64,000 nt of DNA, from the NCBI RefSeq assembly GCF_003071345.1, contig NZ_QCYK01000004.1, positions 124,001-188,000 on the forward strand. The letters are read 5' to 3'. Below are positions 26,913 through 34,412 of this stretch, one piece after another. The DNA comes from Chitinophaga parva (GTDB lineage: Bacteria > Bacteroidota > Bacteroidia > Chitinophagales > Chitinophagaceae). Each line of letters starts with the position of its first letter. Positions within the stretch are counted from its first letter, which is position 1. The position numbers and the translations under genes are program-made. The notes under the pieces are model-generated. The model saw only the letters and a program-made list of their open reading frames with translations. It made no database searches and had not been told where the DNA came from.

Positions 26913-27164
26913 TTAAATTGTGGCAAGTGAGTGAATAGAGACATAATCATCTGATACAAGTTGCTTCATAGCAATTCCGTAACGTGTCATACAATAGACT
27001 GCTGTTTTTTGATATCGTCTTGTGCGTTGCGAAAAGAACTCAGCGCAAGACGCGAACTCAGTAGAACGAGCCTGATCAGCATTATAAGCGGCCATACTTG
27101 TAGCAAGTGATGATAACTCCAACCAGCGCGCGCAGCGCAGGTGCAGTGTAGCTTTATTTGACAT
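26913..27164 (-). CDS. Hypothetical phage protein
   Basis: 83 aa from Met at 27164 (MSNKATLHLRCARWLELSSL), helical, with several Arg and Cys and no recognised motif. The upstream Met in the same frame would add 15 residues inside the preceding gene and is less likely. It overlaps the preceding gene by 11 bp. Confidence 0.55.
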   Translation of the reverse strand: MSNKATLHLRCARWLELSSLATSMAAYNADQARSTEFASCAEFFSQRTRRYQKTAVYCMTRYGIAMKQLVSDDYVSIHSLATI

Positions 27165-27462
27165 TGGAGGTGATTTTTGAGGTAAGAAGATTGATACAAA
27201 GCTGGTCACTCATTTCATCTGTCATGAACCGGCTGAAGTCGCACCACATCTTACGTTTCGTACCAAACCATTCTGCCTCTACTGCCACGTCAAATGCATT
27301 GTAGTCGCAAATGTACCCTTCAGTATATAATAGCTCCTTCAACTCCTCTTGGTGGATCAAAACATCTTCAGCCTGCACCCCGTCTATATCATATGCTATG
27401 AGGAGACTCCATGTGTCATGGTCGAAATTGCGCCACACTATGTCTATTACGTGATTCTCCAT
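27154..27462 (-). CDS. Hypothetical phage protein
   Basis: 102 aa from Met at 27462 (MENHVIDIVWRNFDHDTWSL), acidic, with mixed strand and helix (VAVEAEWFGTKRKMWCDFSRF). Not recognised. The upstream Met would lie in the preceding gene; the chosen start is 7 bp after that gene's stop. Confidence 0.58.
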   Translation of the reverse strand: MENHVIDIVWRNFDHDTWSLLIAYDIDGVQAEDVLIHQEELKELLYTEGYICDYNAFDVAVEAEWFGTKRKMWCDFSRFMTDEMSDQLCINLLTSKITSNVK

Positions 27463-27469
27463 TACCGAG

Positions 27470-27769
27470 TTATTTAATGTGAAGAGCCTTGCGGACAGCA
27501 GCATCCGCCTTTTTTAAAGCAGGCGACGTAATTACGCCAGCCTCTATCTCACTCATGCATGACATGAGCGCCTCCAGCAAATCCGGTGCAGCAGCGATCA
27601 GGTAAGCGTTTTCTTTTTCCTGCTTAGGATCTCCTGATAGGTATGATGTCTTACAAACTGATCTGGCCTCCGGAGACAGGATAACGTAAGGCCGGTATGA
27701 TCCGGAGGCCGTCGAAAGCTCCTCTGCAGTCCAGGATCCGGGCGTCCCCTGGAATTTTGCTTCTATCAT
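27470..27769 (-). CDS. Hypothetical phage protein with NAYLIAAAPDLLEAL motif
   Basis: 99 aa. KENAYLIAAAPDLLEALMSC is a block seen in many small phage early proteins of unknown role. It lies in the leftward early operon and overlaps the 45-aa ORF stop by ATGA. Confidence 0.65.
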   Translation of the reverse strand: MIEAKFQGTPGSWTAEELSTASGSYRPYVILSPEARSVCKTSYLSGDPKQEKENAYLIAAAPDLLEALMSCMSEIEAGVITSPALKKADAAVRKALHIK

Positions 27770-27903
27770 TTCCAGTCGCCTTTAGAGGTGAAGAAATCAA
27801 TTACCAAGCGAGGAAAGTTTACCTTCCACATCAATACAATAACCGCAACTGCAGTCATGACGATCTCGTAACCGGTAGCACCGGCTGTTACAATGTGTTC
27901 CAT
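27766..27903 (-). CDS. Small single-helix membrane protein
   Basis: 45 aa, MEHIVTAGATGYEIVM at the start, one hydrophobic helix (about 13-27) and a cytosolic tail FFTSKGDWK. Its TGA overlaps the ATG of the next gene. It is second in the early operon after the HTH gene. Function unknown. Confidence 0.55.
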   Translation of the reverse strand: MEHIVTAGATGYEIVMTAVAVIVLMWKVNFPRLVIDFFTSKGDWK

Positions 27904-27924
27904 ATGTTGTTTGATTTTTGAGGG

Positions 27925-28131
27925 TTATACTTTCTTTAAGACGCGATTTTGTTTTGATACTTCTTTGCGAACCTCTGCCATCACCATGGCAAGCAACTCA
28001 ACATTTCTGCTTTTGCCAGATAACACCTCATATACAGAAGCCCTTCTCACTCCTAGTCGATCACAGATCTTAGTGAGATTTACCCTGCCAATAAGATCCT
28101 CCAGCTCCAGCCTTTTCTCCTCAGTTATCAT
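27925..28131 (-). CDS. Small HTH regulator, first gene of the leftward operon
   Basis: 68 aa from ATG at 28131 (a GTG at 28137 would give 70 aa). The HTH is LTKICDRLGVRRASVYEVLSG with recognition helix near 28-38; a helical, basic tail follows. It sits at the head of the early operon, facing the rightward HTH gene across about 150 bp packed with palindromes. This is the usual place of a Cro- or CI-type switch protein. Which of the two maintains lysogeny cannot be told. Confidence 0.75.
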   Translation of the reverse strand: MITEEKRLELEDLIGRVNLTKICDRLGVRRASVYEVLSGKSRNVELLAMVMAEVRKEVSKQNRVLKKV

Positions 28132-28143
28132 TTTCACATTTCC

Positions 28144-28159
28144 CGTATTAATACGTATT
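28144..28159. promoter_or_regulatory. Overlapping palindromes before the leftward operon
   Basis: CGTATTAATACG (28144-28155) is a perfect 12-bp palindrome and overlaps the perfect 10-bp palindrome AATACGTATT (28150-28159). They lie 13 bp upstream of the leftward HTH start codon, where a repressor would block transcription or initiation. Confidence 0.45.
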
Positions 28160-28177
28160 GCAGATTTTCGTTAATTC

Positions 28178-28205
28178 TGTACATTTGATGTACGATTACA
28201 GTACA
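28178..28205. promoter_or_regulatory. Phased TGTAC half-sites in the control region
   Basis: GTACAT-TTG-ATGTAC (28179-28193) is a perfect inverted repeat. TGTAC-N7-GTACA (28189-28205) shares its right half. Three half-sites thus lie about 11 bp apart, on one face of the helix, as for cooperative repressor dimers. Confidence 0.5.
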
Positions 28206-28209
28206 AATA

Positions 28210-28225
28210 TAACGAAACTTCGTTA
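28210..28225. promoter_or_regulatory. Operator-like palindrome, copy 1
   Basis: TAACGAAACTTCGTTA: 7-bp arms around a 2-bp centre. The same 16 bp occur again at 28461-28476 inside the rightward HTH gene. Confidence 0.6.
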
Positions 28226-28241
28226 CTAACCAAATAAAATT

Positions 28242-28253
28242 ACGAGAAATCGT
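28242..28253. promoter_or_regulatory. Operator-like site, weaker copy
   Basis: ACGA-GAAA-TCGT keeps the ACGA-N4-TCGT core of the stronger site at 28210-28225 and lies 30 bp from it (about three helical turns), just before the rightward HTH gene. Confidence 0.42.
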
Positions 28254-28278
28254 TTATTTATTTTAAAATACTATTTAA

Positions 28279-28641
28279 GTGGCTACAAATGAATTAATTA
28301 AAAAGTTTTTTTCTGATAAACAACTTAATATAACTGCTGTTGCGGAAGCTACAGGGTTGGCTTATTCTACGGTGTCTTCAATATTCAATAATGCAGATGG
28401 GAGCCCATCTATGAAGACGTTGCAAAAGTTACAACACGCTTTTCCAGATTTGACTATAAATAACGAAACTTCGTTAGATCAACAAAAGCGTGTAACTCTC
28501 GTAAATAGGGAGCGGGCAATGGTTAGGGTTTTATGGCGTCGGTGGGCGAAGTTTGAGGCAGAGCACACTGGTGTGCCCCTTGAAGAAGTTCTGAATTCAA
28601 TGGACGCCGATACCATTCTAGCATGGCGGGAATTGGGATAA
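28279..28641 (+). CDS. HTH-domain phage repressor candidate
   Basis: 120 aa from a GTG start (no ATG in frame fits). The HTH is at about 15-40 (NITAVAEATGLAYSTVSSIF) followed by SMKTLQKLQHAF. A charged helical C-terminal part (about 70-120, RERAMVRVLWRRWAKFEAEH) could be a dimerisation region. It faces the leftward operon, as CI-type repressors do, but lacks a peptidase domain. Its own coding sequence holds an exact copy of the operator-like palindrome (28461-28476), suggesting self-control. Confidence 0.75.
   Translation: MATNELIKKFFSDKQLNITAVAEATGLAYSTVSSIFNNADGSPSMKTLQKLQHAFPDLTINNETSLDQQKRVTLVNRERAMVRVLWRRWAKFEAEHTGVPLEEVLNSMDADTILAWRELG
28461..28476. promoter_or_regulatory. Operator-like palindrome, copy 2, inside the HTH gene
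   Basis: Exact repeat of TAACGAAACTTCGTTA from 28210-28225, 251 bp away. Here it codes for N-E-T-S-L in the repressor candidate. Exact identity despite coding constraint argues for a selected binding site. Confidence 0.58.
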
Positions 28642-28766
28642 CTTTGACTGGCTGTTTCTTCTTCTTTCTTTTCATTGTTTGGTATTTGGGGCTTTTGATA
28701 AATTCAAAATAAATTTTCCACTACGCATTCAATTTGCGCTTATAAACATTTTTTTATTTACCCACA

Positions 28767-28783
28767 ACGCAGATACACTGCGT
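28767..28783 (+). promoter_or_regulatory. Operator-like palindrome before the secreted-protein gene
   Basis: ACGCAG-ATACA-CTGCGT, perfect 6-bp arms around 5 bp, 15 bp before the start codon at 28799. It matches the site upstream of int (16783-16799) at 16 of 17 positions, including the spacer. Confidence 0.55.
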
Positions 28784-28798
28784 TTTATAACCCTATGT

Positions 28799-29326
28799 AT
28801 GAAATCATTATTGGCCCTTTTATTTTTTACCATCCCTGGCGGCGCGCTCTTTGGACAAACATTTCCTGCTTACAAAAATCTTAAATTAGAAAATGGGCAG
28901 GTTTTTTTTGAAAAAGTATATAACAGGGATAGCATGAGTGCCGCACAGGTGGAATTTTTACTTGAGCAAACTGTCCCAAAAGTGAAAAACCTGACTGATT
29001 TTAAAAAGGAAGGCAGCGTCATTACTGGACGCTTAAAAGGGGCATTAGTTGACTATAAAAGTTTTGGACATAAATGGGGCTCTACACCAACCGTTTTAAA
29101 CTGGCCATTTGAAGCCGATATTTCCATCTTTTGGAAGGATTTTAAGTATAAAGTTACTATCACAAATATTGTTTTTAAAGATGTATTCGGCCTTACAGAT
29201 TTATCTGATGGCATTACTAAAAAACATCGAACTCAATACCGCGATGGAGAGGGAGCGGTCGCATGGGGGACTTATACGGATGAATATCTTGAAAGATTAT
29301 TTGACCTAAAGGAAGGGAATTGGTAA
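28799..29326 (+). CDS. Secreted protein, possible lysogenic-conversion cargo
   Basis: 175 aa from Met at 28799. A signal peptide (MKSLLALLFFTIPGGALFG) is followed by Gln. The mature part is strand-rich (KNLKLENGQVFFEKVYN, GRLKGALVDYKSFGHKW, KYKVTITNIVFKD) and looks like the DUF4468-type secreted proteins of Bacteroidota; this is not verified. The frame opens at 28679, but that extension is not signal-like and would cover the operator-like site. A strong terminator follows, so the gene is its own unit between the regulator and late operon, a common place for genes expressed in the lysogen. Confidence 0.65.
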   Translation: MKSLLALLFFTIPGGALFGQTFPAYKNLKLENGQVFFEKVYNRDSMSAAQVEFLLEQTVPKVKNLTDFKKEGSVITGRLKGALVDYKSFGHKWGSTPTVLNWPFEADISIFWKDFKYKVTITNIVFKDVFGLTDLSDGITKKHRTQYRDGEGAVAWGTYTDEYLERLFDLKEGNW

Positions 29327-29402
29327 TTTTTATTGATTACAGGGTACGAGATGTACACAATTTTATTTTTCTGTACTCGATTTATTTTTTTCGATTTTTT
29401 TC

Positions 29403-29441
29403 GCCTGAAACGCAATACCATGCTGTGTTTCAGGCTTTTTT
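29403..29441 (+). terminator. Terminator after the secreted-protein gene
   Basis: GCCTGAAAC (29403-29411) pairs with GTTTCAGGC (29427-29435), with a short inner GCA/TGC pairing, followed by six T. It separates the lysogenic unit from the late operon. Confidence 0.88.
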
Positions 29442-29536
29442 GTTGCCTACCTTTTTACCAATTGGACGCCAATTCCCTATTCTTTATACCTTTTATTTTT
29501 ATATATATAATTTACTTTTTCATTTTCAATTTAAAA

Positions 29537-29599
29537 ATAATCACGTACATCACGTCCAAGAGCCCCCCTGGCCAATCTAACAAGTACATAATCACGTAC
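29537..29599. repeat. Direct repeats upstream of the terminase genes
   Basis: The non-coding stretch 29327-29652 holds the terminator above, then AT-rich DNA. ATAATCACGTAC occurs exactly at 29537-29548 and 29588-29599, and a further ATCACGT at 29549-29555. Place just before TerS suits a packaging-initiation (cos or pac) or late-promoter control site. No gene is seen in this stretch. Confidence 0.5.
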
Positions 29600-29652
29600 T
29601 AAAAAAATACATTGAGTACAGGAGCTTAAATGGCCACCTTTCTGCTAAATTC

Positions 29653-29904
29653 GTGGTCAAACCAGGTGACGTGAAGGACAGTGATAAAGTGGGAGGGTGC
29701 TGGTTGAAACAATGCGGCGACCCGGCAAGCCCCGAGGGGCACATTAACTTTTCTATCAATTTCCAGGCTTTCACAGAGGAATTGACCCGCCTCCACGGAT
29801 TGCTAGGCAACGCTGAATGGATAGATCTGAGGATCGTCAAGAACCGGCAACCGGAAGGCAGACGCGGGTACACCCACCGTTTGAAGGTCCGTAAAATCGG
29901 ATAG
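29653..29904 (+). CDS. Small hypothetical protein before TerS
   Basis: 83 aa from GTG (no ATG in frame). It is basic at the C-terminus (KNRQPEGRRGYTHRLKVRKIG) with a central amphipathic part FSINFQAFTEELTRLHGLL. It lies 8 bp before the small terminase gene and opens the late operon. No family recognised; a DNA-binding or packaging accessory role is possible but not shown. Confidence 0.5.
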   Translation: MVKPGDVKDSDKVGGCWLKQCGDPASPEGHINFSINFQAFTEELTRLHGLLGNAEWIDLRIVKNRQPEGRRGYTHRLKVRKIG

Positions 29905-29912
29905 GAGGGATT

Positions 29913-30479
29913 ATGGCAGCACCAATAGGAAATGAGTTTTATAAACTTCGTTCAAGACACGGGCGACACAAGTTATTTGCGTCGCCAAAGCTGCTTTGGG
30001 AAGCAGCTTGCGAATACTTTCAGTGGGTTGACGAACACCCAGAATACAAGCTGGAGGTATCGAAATTTCCCATAAAAAAGGTTGTTGACCGAAAGCGCGT
30101 CACCGAGTATACTATTGCACTCCCGGTAAAACAGCCATACTCATTGGAGGGCCTTTGCCTTTATTGGGGTGTCAACAAGGGATATCTCCGCGACTTCAAG
30201 GCCGCTCTGCCCCCGGAAGATAAAGAGAAGGACGAAGGCTTTTCCGCAATCATTACGCGCGTGGAGGAAATTATTTTCACCCAACAGTATAACGGCGCTT
30301 CTTCTGGATTTTTCAAAGAGAATATTGTTTCCCGTAAGCTGGGCTTGAAAGACCAGTCTGATATTACTACTGACGGGCAAAAGATTACGACGGACCTCTC
30401 CGGCCTGTCAACTGAGGATAAACTGCTATTGCTTGAAATCCAACGCAGGCGCAGTGAGCGAAATAACAAGTCTTCTTAG
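29913..30479 (+). CDS. Terminase small subunit
   Basis: 188 aa. Key blocks are FASPKLLWEAACEYFQWVDEHP, YSLEGLCLYWGVNKGYLRDFK (DNA-binding helix-turn-helix), IITRVEEIIFTQQYNGASSGFFKENIVSRKLGL (oligomer region), and DITTDGQK in the tail. This layout is that of small packaging subunits of Bacteroidota siphophages. It recognises phage DNA and regulates TerL. The TerL gene overlaps its 3' end by 26 bp in another frame. Confidence 0.85.
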   Translation: MAAPIGNEFYKLRSRHGRHKLFASPKLLWEAACEYFQWVDEHPEYKLEVSKFPIKKVVDRKRVTEYTIALPVKQPYSLEGLCLYWGVNKGYLRDFKAALPPEDKEKDEGFSAIITRVEEIIFTQQYNGASSGFFKENIVSRKLGLKDQSDITTDGQKITTDLSGLSTEDKLLLLEIQRRRSERNNKSS

Positions 30480-31878
30480 CATCCCCCAATACGAAATAAT
30501 ATCCTCCCTTTTTAAGGAGGGGTGCTTTGATCCCATCGTTATACAGGATGGGCGTAAGCATGAGCGCCAGGAGATGGCGCTCCATATCCTTACTGACGAT
30601 ATTACAGAGGAATTTGCATTTGGCGGCGGCGCCGGAGGAGCAAAAAGCTGGACCGGTTGTAGCTGGCTGGCAATGATGTGCATTGCCTATCCTGGCACCC
30701 GTTGGTTTATCGGCCGTGAGGAATTAAAGCGCCTACGGGAATCAACATACCAGACCTTTCTAAAGGTCGCGAAGGAATACGGCATAAAGCAGGGTGAAGT
30801 CTGGAAATACAACGGTCAGGATCATTACATCCAGTTTGCAAATGGTAGCCGTATTGACCTGCTAGACCTTAAATACCTTCCAAGTGATCCTTTTTACGAG
30901 CGGTATGGATCTATAGAGTATACCGGGGGATGGATAGAGGAAGCTGGGGAAATCAACCATGGAGCATACGACACCCTTAAATCTCGCGTAGGGCGCCATC
31001 TTAATGACAAGTACGGGATATTAGGGAAGATATTCACTACCCTCAATCCAAAAAAGAACTGGTGTCATACTGAGTTCTGGAAGCCATACAAGGCCGGTAC
31101 ATTGCCGGCCAATCGGCGTTTCCTTCCCTCCCTGGTCACTGACAATCCCTTCGTAGATAAGGGATATATATCCAAGCTCCAAAGCCTTACCGATAAGATA
31201 AAGAAAGAACGTTTGCTGTACGGAAATTTCGACTATGACGATGACGATAATGCCCTAATCGCGCGGTCAGCCATTGATGACCTATTCACCAACACATTTG
31301 TCGATAAAGGGAAGAGCTACATCACAGCTGATGTGGCCCGGTTCGGCAAAGACAACACGGTTATTATGCTTTGGTCCGGCTGGCGTGTTGAAAGCATTCA
31401 TACCCTACAAAAGCGCAGCACGGCGGAGGTAGCCCAATTCATAAAGCATTTGTCTACAAAGCACGGCGTTCCACGATCCAATATCATTATAGACGAAGAC
31501 GGAGTAGGCGGCGGCGTAGTGGACCTGCTGCCAGGATGCCAGGGATTCGTCAACAATAGTTCTCCGCTACCCAACCCTGACAGCGATAAGGACGAGAATT
31601 ATAAGAATCTAAAGACGCAGTGCTACTACATGCTTGCTGCCGCTATTAACGCGGGCCGTATGTTTGTTAATGCTGATGGCAATCTGGAAGTCCAGGAAAC
31701 CTTGTCCGGTGAGCTGGAGCAGGTCAAGCGGCTGAATGCAGATGCCGACGGTAAACTGGAAATAGTCCCTAAGGAAAAGGTAAAAGAGCTATTGGGCAGG
31801 TCACCAGATTACAGCGACACACTTATGATGCGCATGTTTTTTGAACTTAAAAAACCACAAGAATGGTTACATTTTTAA
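30454..31878 (+). CDS. Terminase large subunit
   Basis: 474 aa from GTG at 30454; a TTG at 30433 would add seven residues. The ATPase domain has the deviant Walker A FGGGAGGAKS near 57-66 and a Walker B-like GGWIEEAGEI. The nuclease domain has DVARFGKDNTVIML, IIIDEDGVGGG and YSDTLMMRM, the acidic active-site triad of RNase-H-like TerL nucleases. It cuts and pumps DNA into the prohead. Genes on both sides are packaging and portal genes. Confidence 0.92.
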   Translation: MSEITSLLSIPQYEIISSLFKEGCFDPIVIQDGRKHERQEMALHILTDDITEEFAFGGGAGGAKSWTGCSWLAMMCIAYPGTRWFIGREELKRLRESTYQTFLKVAKEYGIKQGEVWKYNGQDHYIQFANGSRIDLLDLKYLPSDPFYERYGSIEYTGGWIEEAGEINHGAYDTLKSRVGRHLNDKYGILGKIFTTLNPKKNWCHTEFWKPYKAGTLPANRRFLPSLVTDNPFVDKGYISKLQSLTDKIKKERLLYGNFDYDDDDNALIARSAIDDLFTNTFVDKGKSYITADVARFGKDNTVIMLWSGWRVESIHTLQKRSTAEVAQFIKHLSTKHGVPRSNIIIDEDGVGGGVVDLLPGCQGFVNNSSPLPNPDSDKDENYKNLKTQCYYMLAAAINAGRMFVNADGNLEVQETLSGELEQVKRLNADADGKLEIVPKEKVKELLGRSPDYSDTLMMRMFFELKKPQEWLHF

Positions 31879-33311
31879 ATTCCCTTTTCAATTTCAAGCG
31901 CCGTACTCAAACTACACAGGAGCAGGTAAACCAGGCTGTGGCTAATGCACTTGCGTATATAGGGCCAAAGGTACCCACATACCCAGATATTGACCAGCGA
32001 AAGGCTATTACAGACGGTTTCCTGGGAAATACTGACATATACACCATCATTTCCAGAAAGGCCGCCATGTGCGCCGCTATACCGTTTTACGAATATCGTA
32101 TCAAAGGGGAGGAAGGAAAGAAATACCTGCAGGAGTATAAGCAGCTTATGAGTAGCCCAGTCAGTCCAAGTAAGGCAGAGGAAACGATGTTTAAAGCACA
32201 ACGGCTGAAGCTGAAAGCCCTGGAGCAGATAGATACCGGTTCAGACCTCAACAGGCTGCTTACTACTCCCAACAGCGAACAAAGCCAAATGGAGTTGATG
32301 GAAATGGCATACGCCTACCTGTGCCTGACCGGCAATGCTTACCTGGGAAAACTGCGCCTGAATGCCGGCGCCAACCAGGGAAAGGTGCAGGAACTGTTTT
32401 CTTTGCCATCCCAATACATGAAGATTATACCGGATGGACGTTTTCCGCTGGGAATATCCTCTTACGAGTATTACCTCTATTCCCCTTTGCCGATAGAAAA
32501 GAATGATGTTGTACATCTGAAGTATTTCAATCCCGATGTGCAGTCGAACGGCAGCCACCTTTACGGATTATCTCCCATCCGTGCAAATAAAAAGTTGCTC
32601 ACCAGATCAAACAGTGAAATGGATAGCACCGTTTCGCAGTACGAAAATGGTGGCCCTCCTGTGATTGTGTATAACGAAGAACTGAAAGGGCCGGAAGGCC
32701 TGGCTATGGGTAAGGCGGTAAAAAAAGGGTATCATGACGAGATGGCTGGAAACAAGAACCGAGGCAAAATATTCTTTGCCGCTGGTAAATTGGGGATCTT
32801 ACAGACTGGCATTTCACCGGCGGACCTTAAAATACTGGAATCTTCCACTATTACCTTTCGTAAGCTCGCTGCCGTGTGGGGTATGCCGTCTGCCCTATTC
32901 AATGACAATGAGCATACCACGCTGGCCAATATGAATGAGTTCCAAAAACTGGCATACACGCACGGCTGCATACCTGACGTCATCCGCATGCGCGACGCTC
33001 TGAACCGGTGTATGCTGCCTGATTTTAACCTGGTTGGAACCAGCTACATTGATGCCGACTTTACCAACATCTCAGCGCTGCAGCCGGATATGAAAACGCT
33101 CTCTGAATGGCTGGACATGTCACCAGAGATCACCTACAACGAGCGGAGGGAAATGAAGAAGTTGGACCGGTTGAATGATCCCAATATGGACAAGATATAT
33201 GTTCCCAACAATCTGGTGCCACTTGAGGACCTGAATATGCCGGCACCTGACAATATACAAACCACCGTGGACCAGTTAAATAAATCTGGACTGAACCCAT
33301 ACAAAGACTAA
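31863..33311 (+). CDS. Portal protein (HK97-like)
   Basis: 482 aa. It forms the twelve-subunit ring at one capsid vertex through which DNA passes. Typical blocks are YTIISRKAAMCAAIPFYEY, MAYAYLCLTGNAYLGKLR, VVHLKYFNPDVQSNGSHLYGLSPI, ENGGPPVIVY and WGMPSALFNDNEHTTLANMNEF. Its start overlaps the TerL stop by 16 bp. Length and gene order fit HK97-type portals. Confidence 0.9.
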   Translation: MVTFLNSLFNFKRRTQTTQEQVNQAVANALAYIGPKVPTYPDIDQRKAITDGFLGNTDIYTIISRKAAMCAAIPFYEYRIKGEEGKKYLQEYKQLMSSPVSPSKAEETMFKAQRLKLKALEQIDTGSDLNRLLTTPNSEQSQMELMEMAYAYLCLTGNAYLGKLRLNAGANQGKVQELFSLPSQYMKIIPDGRFPLGISSYEYYLYSPLPIEKNDVVHLKYFNPDVQSNGSHLYGLSPIRANKKLLTRSNSEMDSTVSQYENGGPPVIVYNEELKGPEGLAMGKAVKKGYHDEMAGNKNRGKIFFAAGKLGILQTGISPADLKILESSTITFRKLAAVWGMPSALFNDNEHTTLANMNEFQKLAYTHGCIPDVIRMRDALNRCMLPDFNLVGTSYIDADFTNISALQPDMKTLSEWLDMSPEITYNERREMKKLDRLNDPNMDKIYVPNNLVPLEDLNMPAPDNIQTTVDQLNKSGLNPYKD

Positions 33312-33313
33312 CA

Positions 33314-33493
33314 ATGGAAGACCGTAACGCCACCATCGATGCGCTGATTCTGAAATACATACCAACTCTGGAAAAGGACTGCCGTTTAATACGGGCAAAG
33401 AAAGATGCTCTCCGAATCGATATGAAAAGAGAGTTGCTTATTTTTATCTCAAAACACTTCACACCAAAAACCAATGAACCGGGACGAAGCTAA
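33314..33493 (+). CDS. Small hypothetical head-region protein
   Basis: 59 aa, starting MEDRNATIDALILKYIPTLE; helical and basic. It fills the gap between portal and gpF-like genes, starts 2 bp after the portal stop and overlaps the next gene by 20 bp. Not recognised; context suggests a minor head factor or chaperone. Confidence 0.55.
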   Translation: MEDRNATIDALILKYIPTLEKDCRLIRAKKDALRIDMKRELLIFISKHFTPKTNEPGRS

Positions 33494-34292
33494 AGAGTAT
33501 TACGCCAGGTGGTCACTGTTCCAGCAAAAGCAAGAGCTGGCGTTCAAACCCAAAGTGCGTGCTGCTCTTCAATCCAATATTCAGGCGTTTGTAGATTATG
33601 AACATGTGAATGGGTTGAAGTCCGCCCTGGACAACATCGACACGATTGTTTCTGCCCAGCCAATCAGTGATGTTCTTACGAAGCTGTACCTGACGGTGGG
33701 CGGCCGGCAATACCGGTTCATAGAGCAGCAGATAAAACGGGATAGCGCAAAGAAGATCGGTCCAACAATGGGTTACAATACCCAGATGACCACCGATATT
33801 CTTAACTACCTCAAAAAGCATATTCTCAGTAAGGCTGTTTTCAGGGTTACAAAAACACAAAAGGACGCGATACGGGAGGCCATTTCCAAAGGCGTAGAAC
33901 GCGGCCTGGGTACTGATGAGATTGTGCGAAGCATAGAAAATTCACCGTATGTGGATTGGCATGCGCAATTGGTGGTGCGCACAGAAACCGTCCGGGCGGC
34001 GAATGCTGCTGGGCAGATGGCAGCAGATCGGACGCCGTTCATTTTGGATAAACAATGGATTAGCGCCCACGACAGCCGTACACGTCGGCCACCAGGTAGC
34101 GCATTTGATCACTACGACTTACATCTGCAGATAGTGCCGTATGACCGCCCTTTCTTCAGCGGTGGGGAAGAGTTGGAGTATCCAGGTGATCCCGCGGGAA
34201 GTGCTGGCAACGTCATAAACTGCCGCTGCACGGTGGCTTACCTGCCACGACGTGATGAAAACGGTTTTGTGATGCGTAAGCCAGGAAGTTAA
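33474..34292 (+). CDS. Phage head morphogenesis protein (Mu gpF/SPP1 gp7-like)
   Basis: 272 aa. The C-terminal part shows the gpF signature: WHAQLVVRTETVRAANAAGQ, WISAHDSRTR, and GDPAGSAGNVINCRC with the terminal Cys-x-Cys. The N-terminal part is helical. Family members are minor capsid proteins tied to the portal. The position between portal and protease is normal. Confidence 0.85.
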   Translation: MNRDEAKEYYARWSLFQQKQELAFKPKVRAALQSNIQAFVDYEHVNGLKSALDNIDTIVSAQPISDVLTKLYLTVGGRQYRFIEQQIKRDSAKKIGPTMGYNTQMTTDILNYLKKHILSKAVFRVTKTQKDAIREAISKGVERGLGTDEIVRSIENSPYVDWHAQLVVRTETVRAANAAGQMAADRTPFILDKQWISAHDSRTRRPPGSAFDHYDLHLQIVPYDRPFFSGGEELEYPGDPAGSAGNVINCRCTVAYLPRRDENGFVMRKPGS

Positions 34293-34299
34293 ATTTTTT

Positions 34300-34327
34300 T
34301 TTGGATATTTTATTTTTTTGTACTTTG
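34300..34327 (+). promoter_or_regulatory. Candidate internal promoter before protease and capsid genes
   Basis: TTTG (34300-34303), a 17-bp spacer, and TACTTTG (34321-34327), one base short of TAnnTTTG. The 120-bp gap it lies in is the largest inside the head genes, so extra transcription of protease and capsid is plausible. Confidence 0.4.
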
Positions 34328-34412
34328 CATCCATAACCGGACGAGGCGTTATTTTTAGATTCCCCCTTCTCAATTCTGTTAAACTGATTTTGCTCGTCCA
34401 TCCCAATCTCCA

